Shown here piece by piece: positions 7,972-17,492 of a stretch of DNA of 64,000 bases. The stretch spans positions 1 through 64,000 of the forward strand of contig CAZZHG010000007.1 of assembly GCA_964653655.1 (NCBI GenBank), read 5' to 3'. A program made the translations under genes and the position numbers. This stretch comes from CAZZHG01 sp964653655 (lineage in GTDB: Bacteria > Bdellovibrionota > FAC87 > UBA2466). The notes under the pieces were generated by a model, which searched no databases, was not told the origin of the DNA, and was given only the letters and a program-made list of their open reading frames with translations. Position 1 is the first letter of the stretch, and each line of letters starts with the position of its first letter.

Positions 7972-10900
7972 AAGGCCCCCTTTACGGAGAAGTACGAAGC
8001 CTTCGGATGGTGGAAAGCCAGCGCCGAAACGCTCGCCTCCGGATCCATCATGTAACCGTCGGTCAGCTCGACGGCGATTTCCGTGGGCTTCAGCAACGCG
8101 AAAAGTTTTTCCTGATCCGCGAGGTTCGGGCACGCGGGGTAACCGAAGGAATAGCGCTTGCCGCGGTATTTTCCCTGGAAGCGCTCGAGCATCGTCATCG
8201 CGGGCGCGTCGGGGAAACCCCACATGCGGCGCATCTGGGCGTGCAAGTACTCGGCGTAGGCTTCCGCCGACTCCAGCGCCACGACCTGGATGATGTGGGA
8301 CTTGAGATAGTCGCCCTTCGCCTTCAGCTGCTCGGCTATGCCGCGCACGCCTTTGCCGACGGTCACGATGAAAGCGCCCAGATTGTCTTCCTTATAGAGG
8401 TCCGGGTGTACGAAATCGCTCAGGCAATAGCCTGGCGCCTTGTCCATTCTCGGGAACTCGAAGGTCTGCAATTTCGTTTTGCCGTCGGCGGACCAGAAGT
8501 GAACCCGGTTGCCCTCTCCCGTCGCACGGAAGAACTGATACACGGCGCCGGGCTGCATGGCCTCGGTGTCGCGGTAGATCGCTTTCACTTCCTCGACGGC
8601 CTCCCAAATTTCGACCGCTTTCGGATCTTCGCGGCGTAGCGCTTCCCGCTTCTTGGGATCTTTCATGCCGTCCTGGAACTGACGGACGGATCCGCCCTTC
8701 ACGCCCAGGTGGCGGCCATAAATCATCATCGGGTTGATGTAGCTCCAGATAGTCTCGATCGGAGTCTTTCCCATCAGGACATGGCGCTCGAAATCCTGAG
8801 GAGCCGGTACGGAATCGAGAATCGGCACTTCCGGGCTTCTCGTCTCCGAAACCGCCTCGACGACGGGCTTCACTTCCGTCGCCATCGCTTCGGCGAGCTT
8901 CTTTCTGCGCGCCCCCAGCTCGTCACGAAGCGCTTCGAAGCGCTTGGGATCGACGATGGTTTTAGCGAGATCCAACCCCTGCATCGCATCCGGCGCGTAA
9001 GTCACGGTTCCCGTCGTGTAGGCCTTGGCGATCTGTTTATCGACGAAATTCGACGTCAAGGCCGCGCCGCCCACCATGATGGGGGTCTGAATACCGGCCT
9101 TCGAAAAATCCGCAGCGGTTATGACCATCTGCTGGGCGGATTTCACGAGCAGGCCCGAAAGCCCCACGATGTCCGGCTTGTGGGAGCTGATGGCCTCGAT
9201 GAGCTTTTCGGGCGGCACCTTGATGCCGAGATTGATCACCTGGAAGCCGTTGTTCGACAAAATGATTTCGACGAGGTTCTTTCCGATGTCGTGCACGTCG
9301 CCCTTCACCGTCGCGAGCAGCACCTTGCCGCGGGAGGCGGAGTCCGCCTTCTCCATGTGGGGCTCGAGATGAGCGACCGCCGCTTTCATCGCTTCCGCGC
9401 TCTGGAGCACTTCGGCGACGATTAGCTTATTGGCGTTGAAGAGCCGGCCCACCTCGTCCATGCCGGCCATGAGCGGCCCGTTGATGATGTCGAGCGGACG
9501 GGCTTCCTGCATCTTCAAGTCGAGATCGGCGGTTAGGCCGTCCTTCGAGCCCTCGATGATGTAGTTGGAAAGCCGCTTATCGAGGGGAAGCTTCGCCTGG
9601 TCCTTCTTCGGTGCCTTCTTCTTCGTGCGGAAATGGGCGGCGAACGCCGCAACCGGATCCTCGCCCCTGGAGTAGAGCAGATCCTCGGAAACTTTCTTGT
9701 CCTCATCCGACAGCGACGCGTAACGCTCGAGCTTTTCCGCGTTCACGATGGCGAGATCGAGACCCGCCTGCACGCAGTGATAGAGGAAAACGGAATTGAG
9801 AACTTCGCGGCCGGAGTTCGGAAGACCGAAGCTTACGTTCGAGATACCGAGTACCGTTTTCGTTTCCGGAAAGGCGGCCTTCAAAAGGCGGATGCCCTCG
9901 ATGGTCTCGACCGCGGAACCCACGTAGTTCTCGTCGCCGGTTCCGCACGGAAACACGAGCGGATCCCAGTAAATGTCGCCGGGCTTTACGCCGTACTTCT
10001 CGGTGAGAAGCTTGTAAGAGCGGGTCGCGATCTCGAGCTTTCTCTGGCGGCTGACCCCCATGCCCTGATTCGGATCGTCGTCGATGGTGCCGACGACGAG
10101 AGCCGCGCCGAACTTTTTCGCGAGGGGGATGACGTGCTCGAACCGCTCTTCGCCGTCTTCGAGGTTGATCGAGTTGATGATCGCCTTTCCCTGGCAATAG
10201 GTAAGCGCGATCTCGATCACCTTGGCGTCGGTGGAGTCGATCATGATGGGCGCCTTGATCTTCTTGATCAGAAGCTCCATGAAACGCTTTACGTCGGTCG
10301 CCTCGTCCCGATCGGGGTTGGCGAGACAGACGTCGAGAATCTGGGCGCCGTTCTTTACCTGGAGGCGGCCGATGTCGGTCGCTTCCTCGAACTGCTCGGC
10401 GACGATCATCTCCTTGAACTTGCGGCTGCCGATGACGTTGGTGCGCTCGCCCACGATGATGGGCCTCATCTCGTCGGTAATTTCGAGGTATTCGATGCCC
10501 GACAAATAGGAACCCGGGCCCTGGGAAAGCTTGTGGGGCCGTTTGCCCTTAACCAGCTCCGCGAATTCCTTCGTGTGATCGTGGCGCGTGCCGCAGCAGC
10601 CGCCGATGAGATTGACCCATCCGCTGTCGATGAAGTGCGACAGAACCTGGCACATCATCTTAGGCGTTTCGAGGTAAGTGCCGTTCTCGTCGGGCAAGCC
10701 CGCGTTCGGAACGCAGGCGATGCGAAAAGGCGCCATGCCGGCGAGCGTGCGGATGTGGTCCGTCATGAACTCGGGGCCGGTCGCGCAGTTCAATCCGATA
10801 TAGAGAAGCGGAACGTGGGCGATGCTCGCGACCAACGCTTCCACCGCCTGACCCGCGAGCATGGTGCCCATGGGCTCGATGGTTCCCGATACGGCGATCG

Positions 10901-11495
10901 GAATTTCCTCGCCGGTTTCCTTCGCAAGCCGCTCGATGCCGAGGAGCGCGGCCTTGATGTTGCGCGTGTCCTGGCAGGTCTCCACCAGGAAGTAGTCGCA
11001 GCCGCCTTCGGCGAGCGCTTTAGCCTGAGCGTAAAAGTTATCGATGAGCGCTTCGAAGGTGATTCCACCCGTGACGGAAATCGCTTTGGTCGTCGGGCCG
11101 ATGGAGCCGGCGACAAACCTGGGCTTTTCGGGAGTGGAGAGTTTGTCGGCTTCCTCGCGCGCGATCTGGGCCGCGACGAGATTGATCTCGTGGGCCCGCG
11201 CCCCGAGCCCGAACTCTTCCAGTACGAGCGGAGTTCCGCCGAAAGTATCCGTCTCGATGATGTCGGCGCCCGCTTCGAGGTGGGCGCGGTGAATGTCGCG
11301 GATTACATCCGGGCGGGTGATGACCAGATACTCGTTACAGCCTTCGAGGTCCGGGCCGCCGAAGTCCTTCGCGGTGAGGTCCCTGGCCTGAACGGCCGTG
11401 CCCATGGCTCCGTCGAGCACGAGGATGCGCTCCGACAAAGCTTTCTCGAGTTGGGCGCGCCGTTTTAGACGCGCTTGGGCGGTTGGGGAACTCAT
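7968..11495 (-). CDS. metH: Cobalamin-dependent methionine synthase MetH
   Basis: Transfers a methyl group from 5-methyl-THF via cobalamin to homocysteine. All four modules are present in 1175 residues: Hcy-binding barrel (ILVLDGAMGTAVQ start, zinc motif GGCCGTRHDHTKEF), pterin-binding barrel (PIIVGERTNVIGSRKFK), cobalamin domain with the base-off motif KGDVHDIGKNLV, and a full C-terminal SAM-binding activation domain (GYPACPNLADQEKLF). I chose the ATG at 11495 (MSSPTAQ), preceded by AGGAG with 5-nt spacing. The leader carries a long hairpin (11530-11588). Nothing appears degenerate. Confidence 0.97.
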   Translation of the reverse strand: MSSPTAQARLKRRAQLEKALSERILVLDGAMGTAVQARDLTAKDFGGPDLEGCNEYLVITRPDVIRDIHRAHLEAGADIIETDTFGGTPLVLEEFGLGARAHEINLVAAQIAREEADKLSTPEKPRFVAGSIGPTTKAISVTGGITFEALIDNFYAQAKALAEGGCDYFLVETCQDTRNIKAALLGIERLAKETGEEIPIAVSGTIEPMGTMLAGQAVEALVASIAHVPLLYIGLNCATGPEFMTDHIRTLAGMAPFRIACVPNAGLPDENGTYLETPKMMCQVLSHFIDSGWVNLIGGCCGTRHDHTKEFAELVKGKRPHKLSQGPGSYLSGIEYLEITDEMRPIIVGERTNVIGSRKFKEMIVAEQFEEATDIGRLQVKNGAQILDVCLANPDRDEATDVKRFMELLIKKIKAPIMIDSTDAKVIEIALTYCQGKAIINSINLEDGEERFEHVIPLAKKFGAALVVGTIDDDPNQGMGVSRQRKLEIATRSYKLLTEKYGVKPGDIYWDPLVFPCGTGDENYVGSAVETIEGIRLLKAAFPETKTVLGISNVSFGLPNSGREVLNSVFLYHCVQAGLDLAIVNAEKLERYASLSDEDKKVSEDLLYSRGEDPVAAFAAHFRTKKKAPKKDQAKLPLDKRLSNYIIEGSKDGLTADLDLKMQEARPLDIINGPLMAGMDEVGRLFNANKLIVAEVLQSAEAMKAAVAHLEPHMEKADSASRGKVLLATVKGDVHDIGKNLVEIILSNNGFQVINLGIKVPPEKLIEAISSHKPDIVGLSGLLVKSAQQMVITAADFSKAGIQTPIMVGGAALTSNFVDKQIAKAYTTGTVTYAPDAMQGLDLAKTIVDPKRFEALRDELGARRKKLAEAMATEVKPVVEAVSETRSPEVPILDSVPAPQDFERHVLMGKTPIETIWSYINPMMIYGRHLGVKGGSVRQFQDGMKDPKKREALRREDPKAVEIWEAVEEVKAIYRDTEAMQPGAVYQFFRATGEGNRVHFWSADGKTKLQTFEFPRMDKAPGYCLSDFVHPDLYKEDNLGAFIVTVGKGVRGIAEQLKAKGDYLKSHIIQVVALESAEAYAEYLHAQMRRMWGFPDAPAMTMLERFQGKYRGKRYSFGYPACPNLADQEKLFALLKPTEIAVELTDGYMMDPEASVSALAFHHPKASYFSVKGAL

Positions 11496-11529
11496 TGCAC
11501 TCCTGTTCGACAAGTCTCCAGAATCTTTA

Positions 11530-11588
11530 ACCGATCCGAGACCCCGCCACCACACTTTTCCCCCGGGGCGAGGTCTCAATGGTTCGGT
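11530..11588 (-). promoter_or_regulatory. Long hairpin in the metH 5' leader, candidate attenuator or regulatory RNA
   Basis: Arms 11538-11548 and 11567-11577 form an 11-bp stem with one G-U pair in the metH-sense RNA. It is extended outward by 11530-11537 and 11581-11588 with a single mismatch and a 3-nt bulge. It ends 34 nt before the metH ATG. It does not show the conserved cores of cobalamin, SAM-I or SAH riboswitches that I know, and no U-tract follows, so it is not a simple terminator. Confidence 0.5.
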
Positions 11589-11612
11589 CGGGACTGCCGT
11601 TAACCTTACTGT

Positions 11613-12629
11613 ATGGGTAAGGGGTTGAGACGCTTAGCGTTAATTTGGGCTGCCGCCGGATGCCTTGGGGGCGTTCAGGCGGACGTACGAGGCCCCTACG
11701 CGCCAATCTTCTCACAGTGGGCAACCCCCAGCCGAGAGGAAGTCGGCTCCTACAAGACTTTGAAGTTCATCGACGGCGCCCAGCGCTCGGCCCCCCTCGG
11801 CCAGTACGAAAAAGTTTTCGCCTCCACCTGCCGCAACAACCTCGTGCTCTCGGACTTTCTGGACGAGGCGGAGCTGAAGCGAGTCACGCCGCCCGAACCG
11901 GTCGATCTTTCCGCGCCGGTGACTCAGCCCCTCGATGCGTTCCGGGCCATTCGGGCCACCGTCTTGGGGCGAGCCATCCTCAAGAAGTTCATGCCGAAGT
12001 ATGGGACCGAGATCAAAGTCGAGATGACCGACCCGCGCGCCATCAAAGAGGACTCGCGGAGCTCCGCCCTCGCCTTCTACGATCCGCTGCGCAAGCTGAT
12101 CCGAATCGAAAAGGACGCCGAGATTGGAATGGTGGCCTTCGTTCTGCTCCACGAGATCGTGCATTCCCTCGACCGCGATTACGGCAATGCGGTCGCCAAG
12201 CACATGAAACTTTACGAGACGTTTTATGCCGAAGTCGATCGGGTTTCCGGTCTCGCGGCGACCCGCTTCCGCAAGCGACCCGACCAGCTCGCGCAATCGG
12301 ATTTTCAGCCCGAGGAGCTCGCGCGGCTCGCCCGCCTCAAGCTCGCCATGGAACAGATCCAAGACATCCAGATTTTCCGGGCGGAACGCTTTGCCTACGA
12401 CGCTTCCTACGACGTGTGGAAGCAGCTGTCGGACCTCTTTCCCGGCTACTACAAGAAAAAGCCGAGCCGCGCGGTCGCCGGCGAGGGCTTCGATCTGAAG
12501 GGGCCGCCGGTCTTCTACAGCGACGACGACGTGGTTAGGATCAACAACCTCAATCCCACCTACATCCGCAAGTTCCGGGAAGGCAAATGCACGCCCTGGA
12601 ACGGCTCCCTCGCTTCCCTTCCCAAGTAG
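11613..12629 (+). CDS. Secreted protein with HExxH zinc-metallopeptidase motif
   Basis: 338 residues with a signal peptide (LRRLALIWAAAGCLGGVQAD). LLHEIVHSLDRD gives an HExxH zinc motif near residues 180-184, followed by helical sequence; no third ligand can be assigned by eye. Family unknown to me; a secreted or periplasmic gluzincin-like peptidase is the best inference. TAACCT lies 6 nt upstream of the ATG, so the mRNA may be leaderless. Divergent from metH and convergent with the next gene. Confidence 0.7.
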   Translation: MGKGLRRLALIWAAAGCLGGVQADVRGPYAPIFSQWATPSREEVGSYKTLKFIDGAQRSAPLGQYEKVFASTCRNNLVLSDFLDEAELKRVTPPEPVDLSAPVTQPLDAFRAIRATVLGRAILKKFMPKYGTEIKVEMTDPRAIKEDSRSSALAFYDPLRKLIRIEKDAEIGMVAFVLLHEIVHSLDRDYGNAVAKHMKLYETFYAEVDRVSGLAATRFRKRPDQLAQSDFQPEELARLARLKLAMEQIQDIQIFRAERFAYDASYDVWKQLSDLFPGYYKKKPSRAVAGEGFDLKGPPVFYSDDDVVRINNLNPTYIRKFREGKCTPWNGSLASLPK

Positions 12630-12638
12630 ACCGATTTT

Positions 12639-13481
12639 TCAGTAGCTGCATTCGGGAATACGGGCGAGCTGCACGTATTTGTTTCCCGCGATGACCGGCT
12701 TCCAAGGCTCCGAGGCGGAAGCCCGGTGCTCCAGCACCATGTCTTCCCGGGCCCGGTAGTTGGCCGGGAAATCGAAGCCGTCTCCTATAGCAAGCACGCA
12801 GTTTCCTACATCCGTTTCCGTCTGACGGCGAATCACGCGGTCGGCGAAGTCCTTCATCCGCCCAAGCGCCAGTTCCAGCTCCGCGGGCTTCGAGCCGGGA
12901 GCCACGACTTCGGCGAGCATCCATCGCTTTCGGTAGTCGTAACCGGCGATAAGCACGCCCTCACCGGTTTCCCCGAGAACCATCTTCGTGTTGGCGCGGC
13001 CTACGGCGACGATTCGTCCGGTGGATCCCGCGTAGAGAGTTTCGATCGACTGTGTGTCGAAGAAGGAGAGGCTGTCGCCGTCCCCGTGAACCGGATAGAC
13101 GCCTCTCCGCCGCGCTTCCTCCGGATCGGACAGGTAGGGAACCCTCGCCGACTTAAGCTCCTCCCGCATCCAAGCGCGAACCCGCTCGACGGCGTCCTTG
13201 CCGGAACCGAAGGGTTTAAGGAGCGCCGCGATTTCGGCGGACGCCGACGGCGCGAGCTGAAAGAAGCGGCATACGAGCTTCCGCTTATCAGTTTCGCCCA
13301 GCCCCTTCGGCCAGGCCATGCCCTCTGCCTTTAGGAGGGAATCGAACCGATCGAGCGCCGAGTCTCCCGCGTAGACGCCGAGTTGCAACGAGGCCGGCGG
13401 ATCGTCGTGGGCGAGGACGGGGCACACGAGCCCGGCGCCTCCTCCCAACAGGATCAGCAGGCTTACGAAACGGTTTCTCAC
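12639..13481 (-). CDS. Secreted protein of unknown function
   Basis: 280 residues with a clear signal peptide (RFVSLLILLGGGAGLVCPVL). The mature part has an N-terminal helical region (residues 40-115) and a beta-rich C-terminal part. Scattered Cys (CRFF, GNCVL, IPECSY) could form disulfides. I recognise no family. Its GTG start at 13481 overlaps the stop of the upstream cytochrome gene (GTGA), so the two proteins are probably made together and may act together at the cell surface. Confidence 0.68.
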   Translation of the reverse strand: MRNRFVSLLILLGGGAGLVCPVLAHDDPPASLQLGVYAGDSALDRFDSLLKAEGMAWPKGLGETDKRKLVCRFFQLAPSASAEIAALLKPFGSGKDAVERVRAWMREELKSARVPYLSDPEEARRRGVYPVHGDGDSLSFFDTQSIETLYAGSTGRIVAVGRANTKMVLGETGEGVLIAGYDYRKRWMLAEVVAPGSKPAELELALGRMKDFADRVIRRQTETDVGNCVLAIGDGFDFPANYRAREDMVLEHRASASEPWKPVIAGNKYVQLARIPECSY

Positions 13482-16294
13482 CTAATGACTCTTCCCCCGA
13501 AGCCGATGCCGGTGGGGGTAACGGGAGCCAAGGTAGGGGCCGCCCCTCCGTTTATCGGAATTCCGAGTCCCCACCCGGGTGCGATGGTTCCCGCCGGAGA
13601 CGCGGTGGGAGCCGGCGTCGGAGACGCCTTCGGAGTCGCGGTCGCCGCGTTCGTGACGAACGTCGCCATCACCGACCTGGACGCGCTCATCGTCAGCGTG
13701 CAGACCTGATTCATTCCAGTGCAGGCCCCGGTCCAGCCCGTGAACGACGAACCCGGTGCCGGATAGGCGGCGATGGTCACGAGAGTGTCCGAGTAGTAGC
13801 CCTCCGTGCAGTCGTTCGGGCAGTAGATACCCGCGGGATTCGAGTTCACGATGCCGGTTCCGCTACCCATCGTCGTCACGTTGAGCGAATAGGTCGGCCT
13901 CGCGGTGAAAGTCGCCGTCACGGACTTCGCCACGTTCATCGTCACCGTGCAAGACGGCGAGAAACCACTGCAGGCTCCGCCCCAGTTCGAAAATACGGAG
14001 CCCGCATTTCCCGCGGTCGCCGTAAGCGTGACCTGGGTATTGCGAACGTAATTCTCCGTGCAGTCCGCCCCGCAAGAGATGCCCGCCGGATTCGAGCTGA
14101 CCGAACCGGCCTCACCGGACACACTCACGTTCAACGCGACTGGACCCGCGGTCGGCGCCGGTGTGGGCGTCGGCGTGGGAGTGGGCGTCGGCGTGGCCCT
14201 GGGAGTCGGCGTGGGAGTCGGCGTCGGCGTGGCCCTGGGAGTCGGCGTGGGAGTCGGCGTCGGCGTGGCCCTGGGAGTCGGCGTCGGAGAAGGCGTCGGA
14301 GTCGCACACCCAGCGGAGTTTGAAACCGTCAGAAAAACACCCTTGTCCTTCGCGGGACGTCCGTTGGTGTTGGTCGATTGGCACCAGCCGCCGCAAAACT
14401 GAACGCCCATCTTGGTGCACTTCTTCAAGAGGCCTACGCTCGTATACGCGAAACGCCAGCGATCGCCGACGGGCGCGGAAGAGAGCTGGGTCTCCGAGGT
14501 GCGTGGTACCGGCATTCCTGGAATTCCAGGGCACCATTCAAGCGACGCCTTCTGGGCCGCCGTCCAGTCGGGAAGAGAAACGTTTTTCACGAAACCGTTG
14601 GCGGTCGAAGGGGCGTTCCAATAGAACTCCCTCGGCGCATTGAACGGAGAACCACTCGAGTCCTCCCAAGCGAGCCGATAACAAAGATCGCCCGTCGCCC
14701 AACCGGCCGGTTTCGGATTGGCGCAAGCGACGGCGGTAAGTGTAATGGCGTTCGCGCTATCGGGAGCGCGGATCGCCTGGTGCTCACCCGGAGGCGGCCA
14801 GCTGCCCGAGGCAACCATCTTCGCCTTGTCCTCGGGGATGACGAATTTCGGAATCGTCGAGTCCCGCACGCCCTCGCACCGGACCCGGTCGCAACCCGCC
14901 GCACCGCTACCCATGCAGCACTTGATCATCTCGACGGCGGGGAGATTGTTGTACGTCCAGCTGCCGACCAGCGGCCGGCCCGCAACGTCCACCGTCCAGG
15001 TTTTCCTCGCGGCCACGCAGCTGAGATAAGTCGTATAGGCCGGATCCGAGCACTTCGATACACCCGTCGTTTGAAACATGTGCCCCTTCGGCATGGCGTG
15101 GGTCCGGCGCGCATCCTTAAGACGCTGGTCGGGCTGCAAAAGGTGCTTACGCCAGTCCGAAAGCCTGGCCCCCATCAAGCCGGGATTGCCGGACATGAAA
15201 TCGATGAGGTTGGTGTTACTGCCTTGCATGAAGTTCGAATGACAGTCGAAACAAGCGCTCGCATCCGCTCCGGTATCGAGGTGAGTCGCGCCCGAAAAAA
15301 ACTTCTTCGGGGGAAAACCGAGGACCTGATTTCCAGCGTGCCAGTAGGTCTCGTCGTCGAACGTGCCCAGCGAGGAGCCCGGCACTTTCGCCAGTGAATC
15401 TGTTCCGTTGAATGCGCCGCTATGGCAGTCCGTGCACCGTTCCGTGTTGAGGCTTGCGATAGGGTCCCACCAACGGGAAGAGCGAGCGCCTTCGTTACGC
15501 GTCCAGGGCCGCAATCCGCCGGGCCGGGGCATCGCCCCGTCATTTCCGGGAAATCGGAAACCCGGATCGTTCACGAAGCCGATGTCGTAACGATTGTCCG
15601 CCGCGCCGGGCGCCGAGCCGTTTTTCCGGAGCGTATCGAACCAGGAGACAGCGCGGCTGCTCATGTTGTAACCGCCGACATCGATGTTGAAGTAGACGTC
15701 CTTGTGTTGGGCCCCCCACTTGTAGTGAGTGGAGGTTTGATTGACCATTCCGGGGACGGGGCCTTCGTAAGTGGGCGCGGCACTCCGGCGAAAAATCGCG
15801 CTCCAGCGGATTCCGTCCACGTCTTTCTGGTACAACTTGCCGTAGGGAACACAGCTAGGATTGACGAACTCCGCCCGGTCGCACTTCAGTTCCGTTCCGA
15901 GCGGCAAACTGGCATTCGTCACCGAAGTTTCCTCTTCGGGGTAACCGGGGGTCCAGGTTCCGCCGGCGCCCACGCAAAGCGCTTTTGTAGACTTGGTTGT
16001 GATGCTGCACAGGCCGCGCTTGGTGGGAAGTCCGCCGACCAACCAGCGGTTGTTCTGTTTGTCCCAGGTGATGGCCTTTCCGTTCCATTCCCGCGGAACG
16101 TCTTGCGTTTCGGGCGCATTCGGGCCGATTCCCTTCGGAAGATACTTCGTTTCGCCGCCGCCGTTCTCGCAAGCCGCCGCGTCCGCGTACTCGTGGACGG
16201 TGTTAGGTGTCCAATAGGACAGCTGACCCGGCTGTTCGGCGAAAGTGGAAAAGGAAAGGATGGACGCAAGCAAACACAGATGAAATCTACGCAC
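13478..16294 (-). CDS. Secreted di-haem c-type cytochrome with Thr-Pro linker and InlB-like repeats
   Basis: 938 residues from the GTG at 16294, which begins a signal peptide (RRFHLCLLASILSFSTFAE) and has AGGGG about 8 nt upstream; the frame is open to 16345. Two CxxCH haem sites, CTDCHSGA and CFDCHSNF, lie in the middle of the N-terminal domain, with later His candidates such as HAMPKGHMF. A Thr-Pro-rich linker of three 12-residue repeats then leads to two divergent InlB B-repeat-type domains (TATFTARPTYSLNVTTMGSG spans their junction), each with paired cysteines. The layout suggests an exported, surface-displayed redox or adhesive protein. Partner: the overlapping secreted gene downstream. 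Confidence 0.75.
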   Translation of the reverse strand: MRRFHLCLLASILSFSTFAEQPGQLSYWTPNTVHEYADAAACENGGGETKYLPKGIGPNAPETQDVPREWNGKAITWDKQNNRWLVGGLPTKRGLCSITTKSTKALCVGAGGTWTPGYPEEETSVTNASLPLGTELKCDRAEFVNPSCVPYGKLYQKDVDGIRWSAIFRRSAAPTYEGPVPGMVNQTSTHYKWGAQHKDVYFNIDVGGYNMSSRAVSWFDTLRKNGSAPGAADNRYDIGFVNDPGFRFPGNDGAMPRPGGLRPWTRNEGARSSRWWDPIASLNTERCTDCHSGAFNGTDSLAKVPGSSLGTFDDETYWHAGNQVLGFPPKKFFSGATHLDTGADASACFDCHSNFMQGSNTNLIDFMSGNPGLMGARLSDWRKHLLQPDQRLKDARRTHAMPKGHMFQTTGVSKCSDPAYTTYLSCVAARKTWTVDVAGRPLVGSWTYNNLPAVEMIKCCMGSGAAGCDRVRCEGVRDSTIPKFVIPEDKAKMVASGSWPPPGEHQAIRAPDSANAITLTAVACANPKPAGWATGDLCYRLAWEDSSGSPFNAPREFYWNAPSTANGFVKNVSLPDWTAAQKASLEWCPGIPGMPVPRTSETQLSSAPVGDRWRFAYTSVGLLKKCTKMGVQFCGGWCQSTNTNGRPAKDKGVFLTVSNSAGCATPTPSPTPTPRATPTPTPTPTPRATPTPTPTPTPRATPTPTPTPTPTPAPTAGPVALNVSVSGEAGSVSSNPAGISCGADCTENYVRNTQVTLTATAGNAGSVFSNWGGACSGFSPSCTVTMNVAKSVTATFTARPTYSLNVTTMGSGTGIVNSNPAGIYCPNDCTEGYYSDTLVTIAAYPAPGSSFTGWTGACTGMNQVCTLTMSASRSVMATFVTNAATATPKASPTPAPTASPAGTIAPGWGLGIPINGGAAPTLAPVTPTGIGFGGRVIR
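14159..14287. repeat. 36-bp tandem repeat encoding a Thr-Pro linker
   Basis: The phrase GGCCCT recurs at 14195, 14231 and 14267, giving an exact 36-bp period, flanked by shorter GGCGT/GGAGT repeats. In the minus-strand cytochrome gene it encodes copies of RATPTPTPTPTP. It is a flexible linker and a likely site of copy-number slippage. Confidence 0.9.
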
Positions 16295-16418
16295 GTGATG
16301 ACCCCTGGTTCGGCGGGAGGCGGACGGAACCCCTACTTTTAACACTACGCTGGAAATGTGGCGGAACGATGGAGATGAGCGCTCAGTTAATCATTTGGAA
16401 TGACCCGGGAATTCCTGG

Positions 16419-17492
16419 TTAAGAAGGCTTAGGCGTCAGAATCGTGCGCGTGGGGTACGCAAACTCGATTCCCTTCTCGGAAAACCGGCGGAAGATTTCG
16501 AGGTTCACCGCCTGCTGGATGTCCATGTGGAGTAGAGCATCGGGCTTTCGGATCCAGTAGATGACCTCGAAATCGAGGGACGAATCGCCGTAGCGGACGA
16601 AATGCGCGCGTTCGAAGCGGGCCATCTCGTAGTGGCGGATGACGTCCTCGACGATTTTGGGAATCGCTTTCAGGTCTTCGAGCTTCGTCGAGTAGGTCAC
16701 TCCGAAGTTGAGCGGCACGCGGCGCTCGTACATGCGCCGGAAGTTGCGGATGCGGCTCTGGAGCAGATCCGAGTTCGGAAACGAAATCTCCTCACCCGAG
16801 GCGCTTCGGATTCGCGTCGTCTTGAGACCGATGCGCTCGATCGTTCCCGCATCGGGGCCCACCGTGATCGAGTCGCCCTGCACGAAGGGCTTATCCAGGA
16901 TGATCGTGATGGAGGAGAACAAGTCGGAAAGAATTTTCTGGGACGCGAGACCGATGGCGACACCTCCGATGCCCAAGCCCGCGATGAGCGTCGTGACGTT
17001 CACGCCCATGTTGTCGAGGGCGAAGAGCCCGAGGGCCACCCAGACGACCATTTTCAGAAGGCCGCTCGCCGCCTTCAGCGTGCCGGCCTTGTCCGCGTCG
17101 CCGCCCATCTGGTGGACGGCATAGTCCTCGAGGAGAAAATTGATGAGAAAGTTCGTCCAAACCGCGGCCTGAAAGAGAAACGCGATGACGAGAAGTTTCT
17201 GGATGAGGCCCTGGATATCGGGGCTCAAGTTCAGAAAGCGGGCACCAAACCAGAGAGAGAGGATGAACAGAAAACTGGAGCGGGTGCTTCTCAGAAAGTA
17301 GTCGCCCACCTTTTCCCAGTCTACACGTCCGAGGCCCTGCAACTTGGGCAAGCGCTTGCGGAGCAGGCGGCGGATCACTTTCATGCCGAAGAACATGAGG
17401 ACGGTCAGCGAGAGGGCGAGGATCCACGAATGGAGGCTATTGCCGTAAAAGGGTTTGTCGAGGAATGCGAGTACCTTTTCGATTATCTCCAT
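16419..17492 (-). CDS. Small-conductance mechanosensitive channel (MscS family)
   Basis: 357 residues: about four N-terminal membrane segments, a pore-lining helix (VTTLIAGLGIGGVAIGLASQ) and the soluble beta domain (FVQGDSITVGPDAGTIERIG; SFPNSDLLQSRIRNF). Inner-membrane channel that opens under hypo-osmotic stress. The start overlaps the 3' end of the thiL-like gene by 10 bases, so they share a transcript. Longer than E. coli MscS because of extra N-terminal helices, like YnaI-type channels. Confidence 0.92.
   Translation of the reverse strand: MEIIEKVLAFLDKPFYGNSLHSWILALSLTVLMFFGMKVIRRLLRKRLPKLQGLGRVDWEKVGDYFLRSTRSSFLFILSLWFGARFLNLSPDIQGLIQKLLVIAFLFQAAVWTNFLINFLLEDYAVHQMGGDADKAGTLKAASGLLKMVVWVALGLFALDNMGVNVTTLIAGLGIGGVAIGLASQKILSDLFSSITIILDKPFVQGDSITVGPDAGTIERIGLKTTRIRSASGEEISFPNSDLLQSRIRNFRRMYERRVPLNFGVTYSTKLEDLKAIPKIVEDVIRHYEMARFERAHFVRYGDSSLDFEVIYWIRKPDALLHMDIQQAVNLEIFRRFSEKGIEFAYPTRTILTPKPS

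Noticed and set aside
9633..11468. 611-codon open frame on the plus strand opposite metH
   Set aside because: It lies entirely antisense to an unmistakable metH, has Arg/Asp/Gly-biased composition typical of a complementary frame in GC-rich DNA, and shows no domain motif.
11530..11588. Cobalamin, SAM-I or SAH riboswitch before metH
   Set aside because: The hairpin is real, but conserved core motifs of these classes are not visible, so I report only an unclassified structure.
14159..14287. Periodic repeat resembling a short CRISPR array
   Set aside because: The units are contiguous without unique spacers, are in frame, and encode a Thr-Pro linker inside the cytochrome gene.
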